Assembly (NCBI GenBank): GCA_021825945.1
Contig: JAKAFN010000014.1
Coordinates: 1-40,724 of the forward strand
Length of the DNA: 40,724 bases
Direction of reading: 5' to 3'
Origin: Pseudomonadota bacterium
GTDB taxonomy: Bacteria > Pseudomonadota > Gammaproteobacteria > Burkholderiales > Burkholderiaceae_F
Position 1 is the first letter of the stretch. Each line of letters starts with the position of its first letter. The notes under the pieces are model-generated. The model was given only the letters and a program-made list of their open reading frames with translations. It was not told where the DNA came from and searched no databases. Of this stretch, positions 40,657-40,724 are shown one piece after another. The translations under genes and the position numbers were made by a program.

Positions 40657-40724
40657 TTACTTCGTTTCGCCGGATTCCGGCGTCGCCGCCGGGCCTGCGG
40701 CAGTCTTGCGCACGCGCTTGACGA
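40657..40724 (-). CDS. rpsC: 30S ribosomal protein S3, C-terminal end (partial)
   Basis: The frame enters from the right edge and ends VKRVRKTAAGPAATPESGETK then TAA. Basic then Ala/Pro-rich tails of this kind are usual at the end of S3 in proteobacteria. Position directly before rplP fits the S10 operon order rpsC-rplP-rpmC-rpsQ. Only about 22 residues are visible, so the call rests mostly on context. Confidence 0.8.
   Translation of the reverse strand, partial: VKRVRKTAAGPAATPESGETK

Overview
The window is a high-GC bacterial chromosome segment, most likely from a betaproteobacterium of the Burkholderiales type. The evidence is the order and sequence of the ribosomal genes rpsC-rplP-rpmC-rpsQ, a short protein of the DUF3567 type otherwise typical of that group, a thioredoxin-reductase-like ferredoxin-NADP reductase, WrbA, and the PrkA/YeaH/SpoVR stress operon. 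No CRISPR array, tRNA, rRNA, insertion sequence or phage gene was seen. Most of the window is housekeeping and stress or redox genes; the right-hand third is more accessory in character.

Left part (1-9.7 kb): the 3' end of the stress kinase gene prkA, then yeaH and spoVR as one tight operon. Next is a REP-like palindromic repeat and comF, whose zinc-ribbon region is interrupted by an in-frame array of short TGTGGA-type units resembling DnaA boxes. On the opposite strand lie full-length metH (B12-dependent methionine synthase), a ChaN-like haem-binding lipoprotein gene directly behind it, and a DUF3567 gene.

Middle part (9.9-27.5 kb): a solitary degenerate GspE/PilB-type ATPase with a small exported partner protein and a possible 17-codon leader peptide. 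Then come a divergent doxX/LysR pair facing wrbA, a PatB/MalY-type C-S lyase, a DEAD-box RNA helicase, a two-gene ABC-2 exporter and a class I fructose-bisphosphate aldolase. glmS follows with arsD and arsA packed directly behind it, although no arsR, arsB/acr3 or arsC is visible. After these are a flavin ferredoxin-NADP reductase, a rhomboid protease with a putative leaderless mRNA, a tandem CDGSH iron-sulfur protein and an HDOD signalling protein.

Right part (27.5-40.7 kb): a PAS-PAS-PAS-PAS-GGDEF-EAL protein and a second GGDEF protein bracket a decayed cyclopropane-fatty-acid synthase gene (two in-frame stops and a missing 3' half). Then come a secreted beta-propeller protein, a NeuC/NeuB-type nonulosonic-acid gene pair with a divergent NeuB signature, a DMT-family transporter, a HpnB-like glycosyltransferase flanked by two small Gly-rich proteins of unknown function, and the end of the S10 ribosomal operon.

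The strongest candidates for something undescribed are the DnaA-box-like array inside comF, the degenerate GspE-like ATPase unit, and the arsDA pair attached to glmS. All calls are from reading the sequence only; no database comparison was possible.
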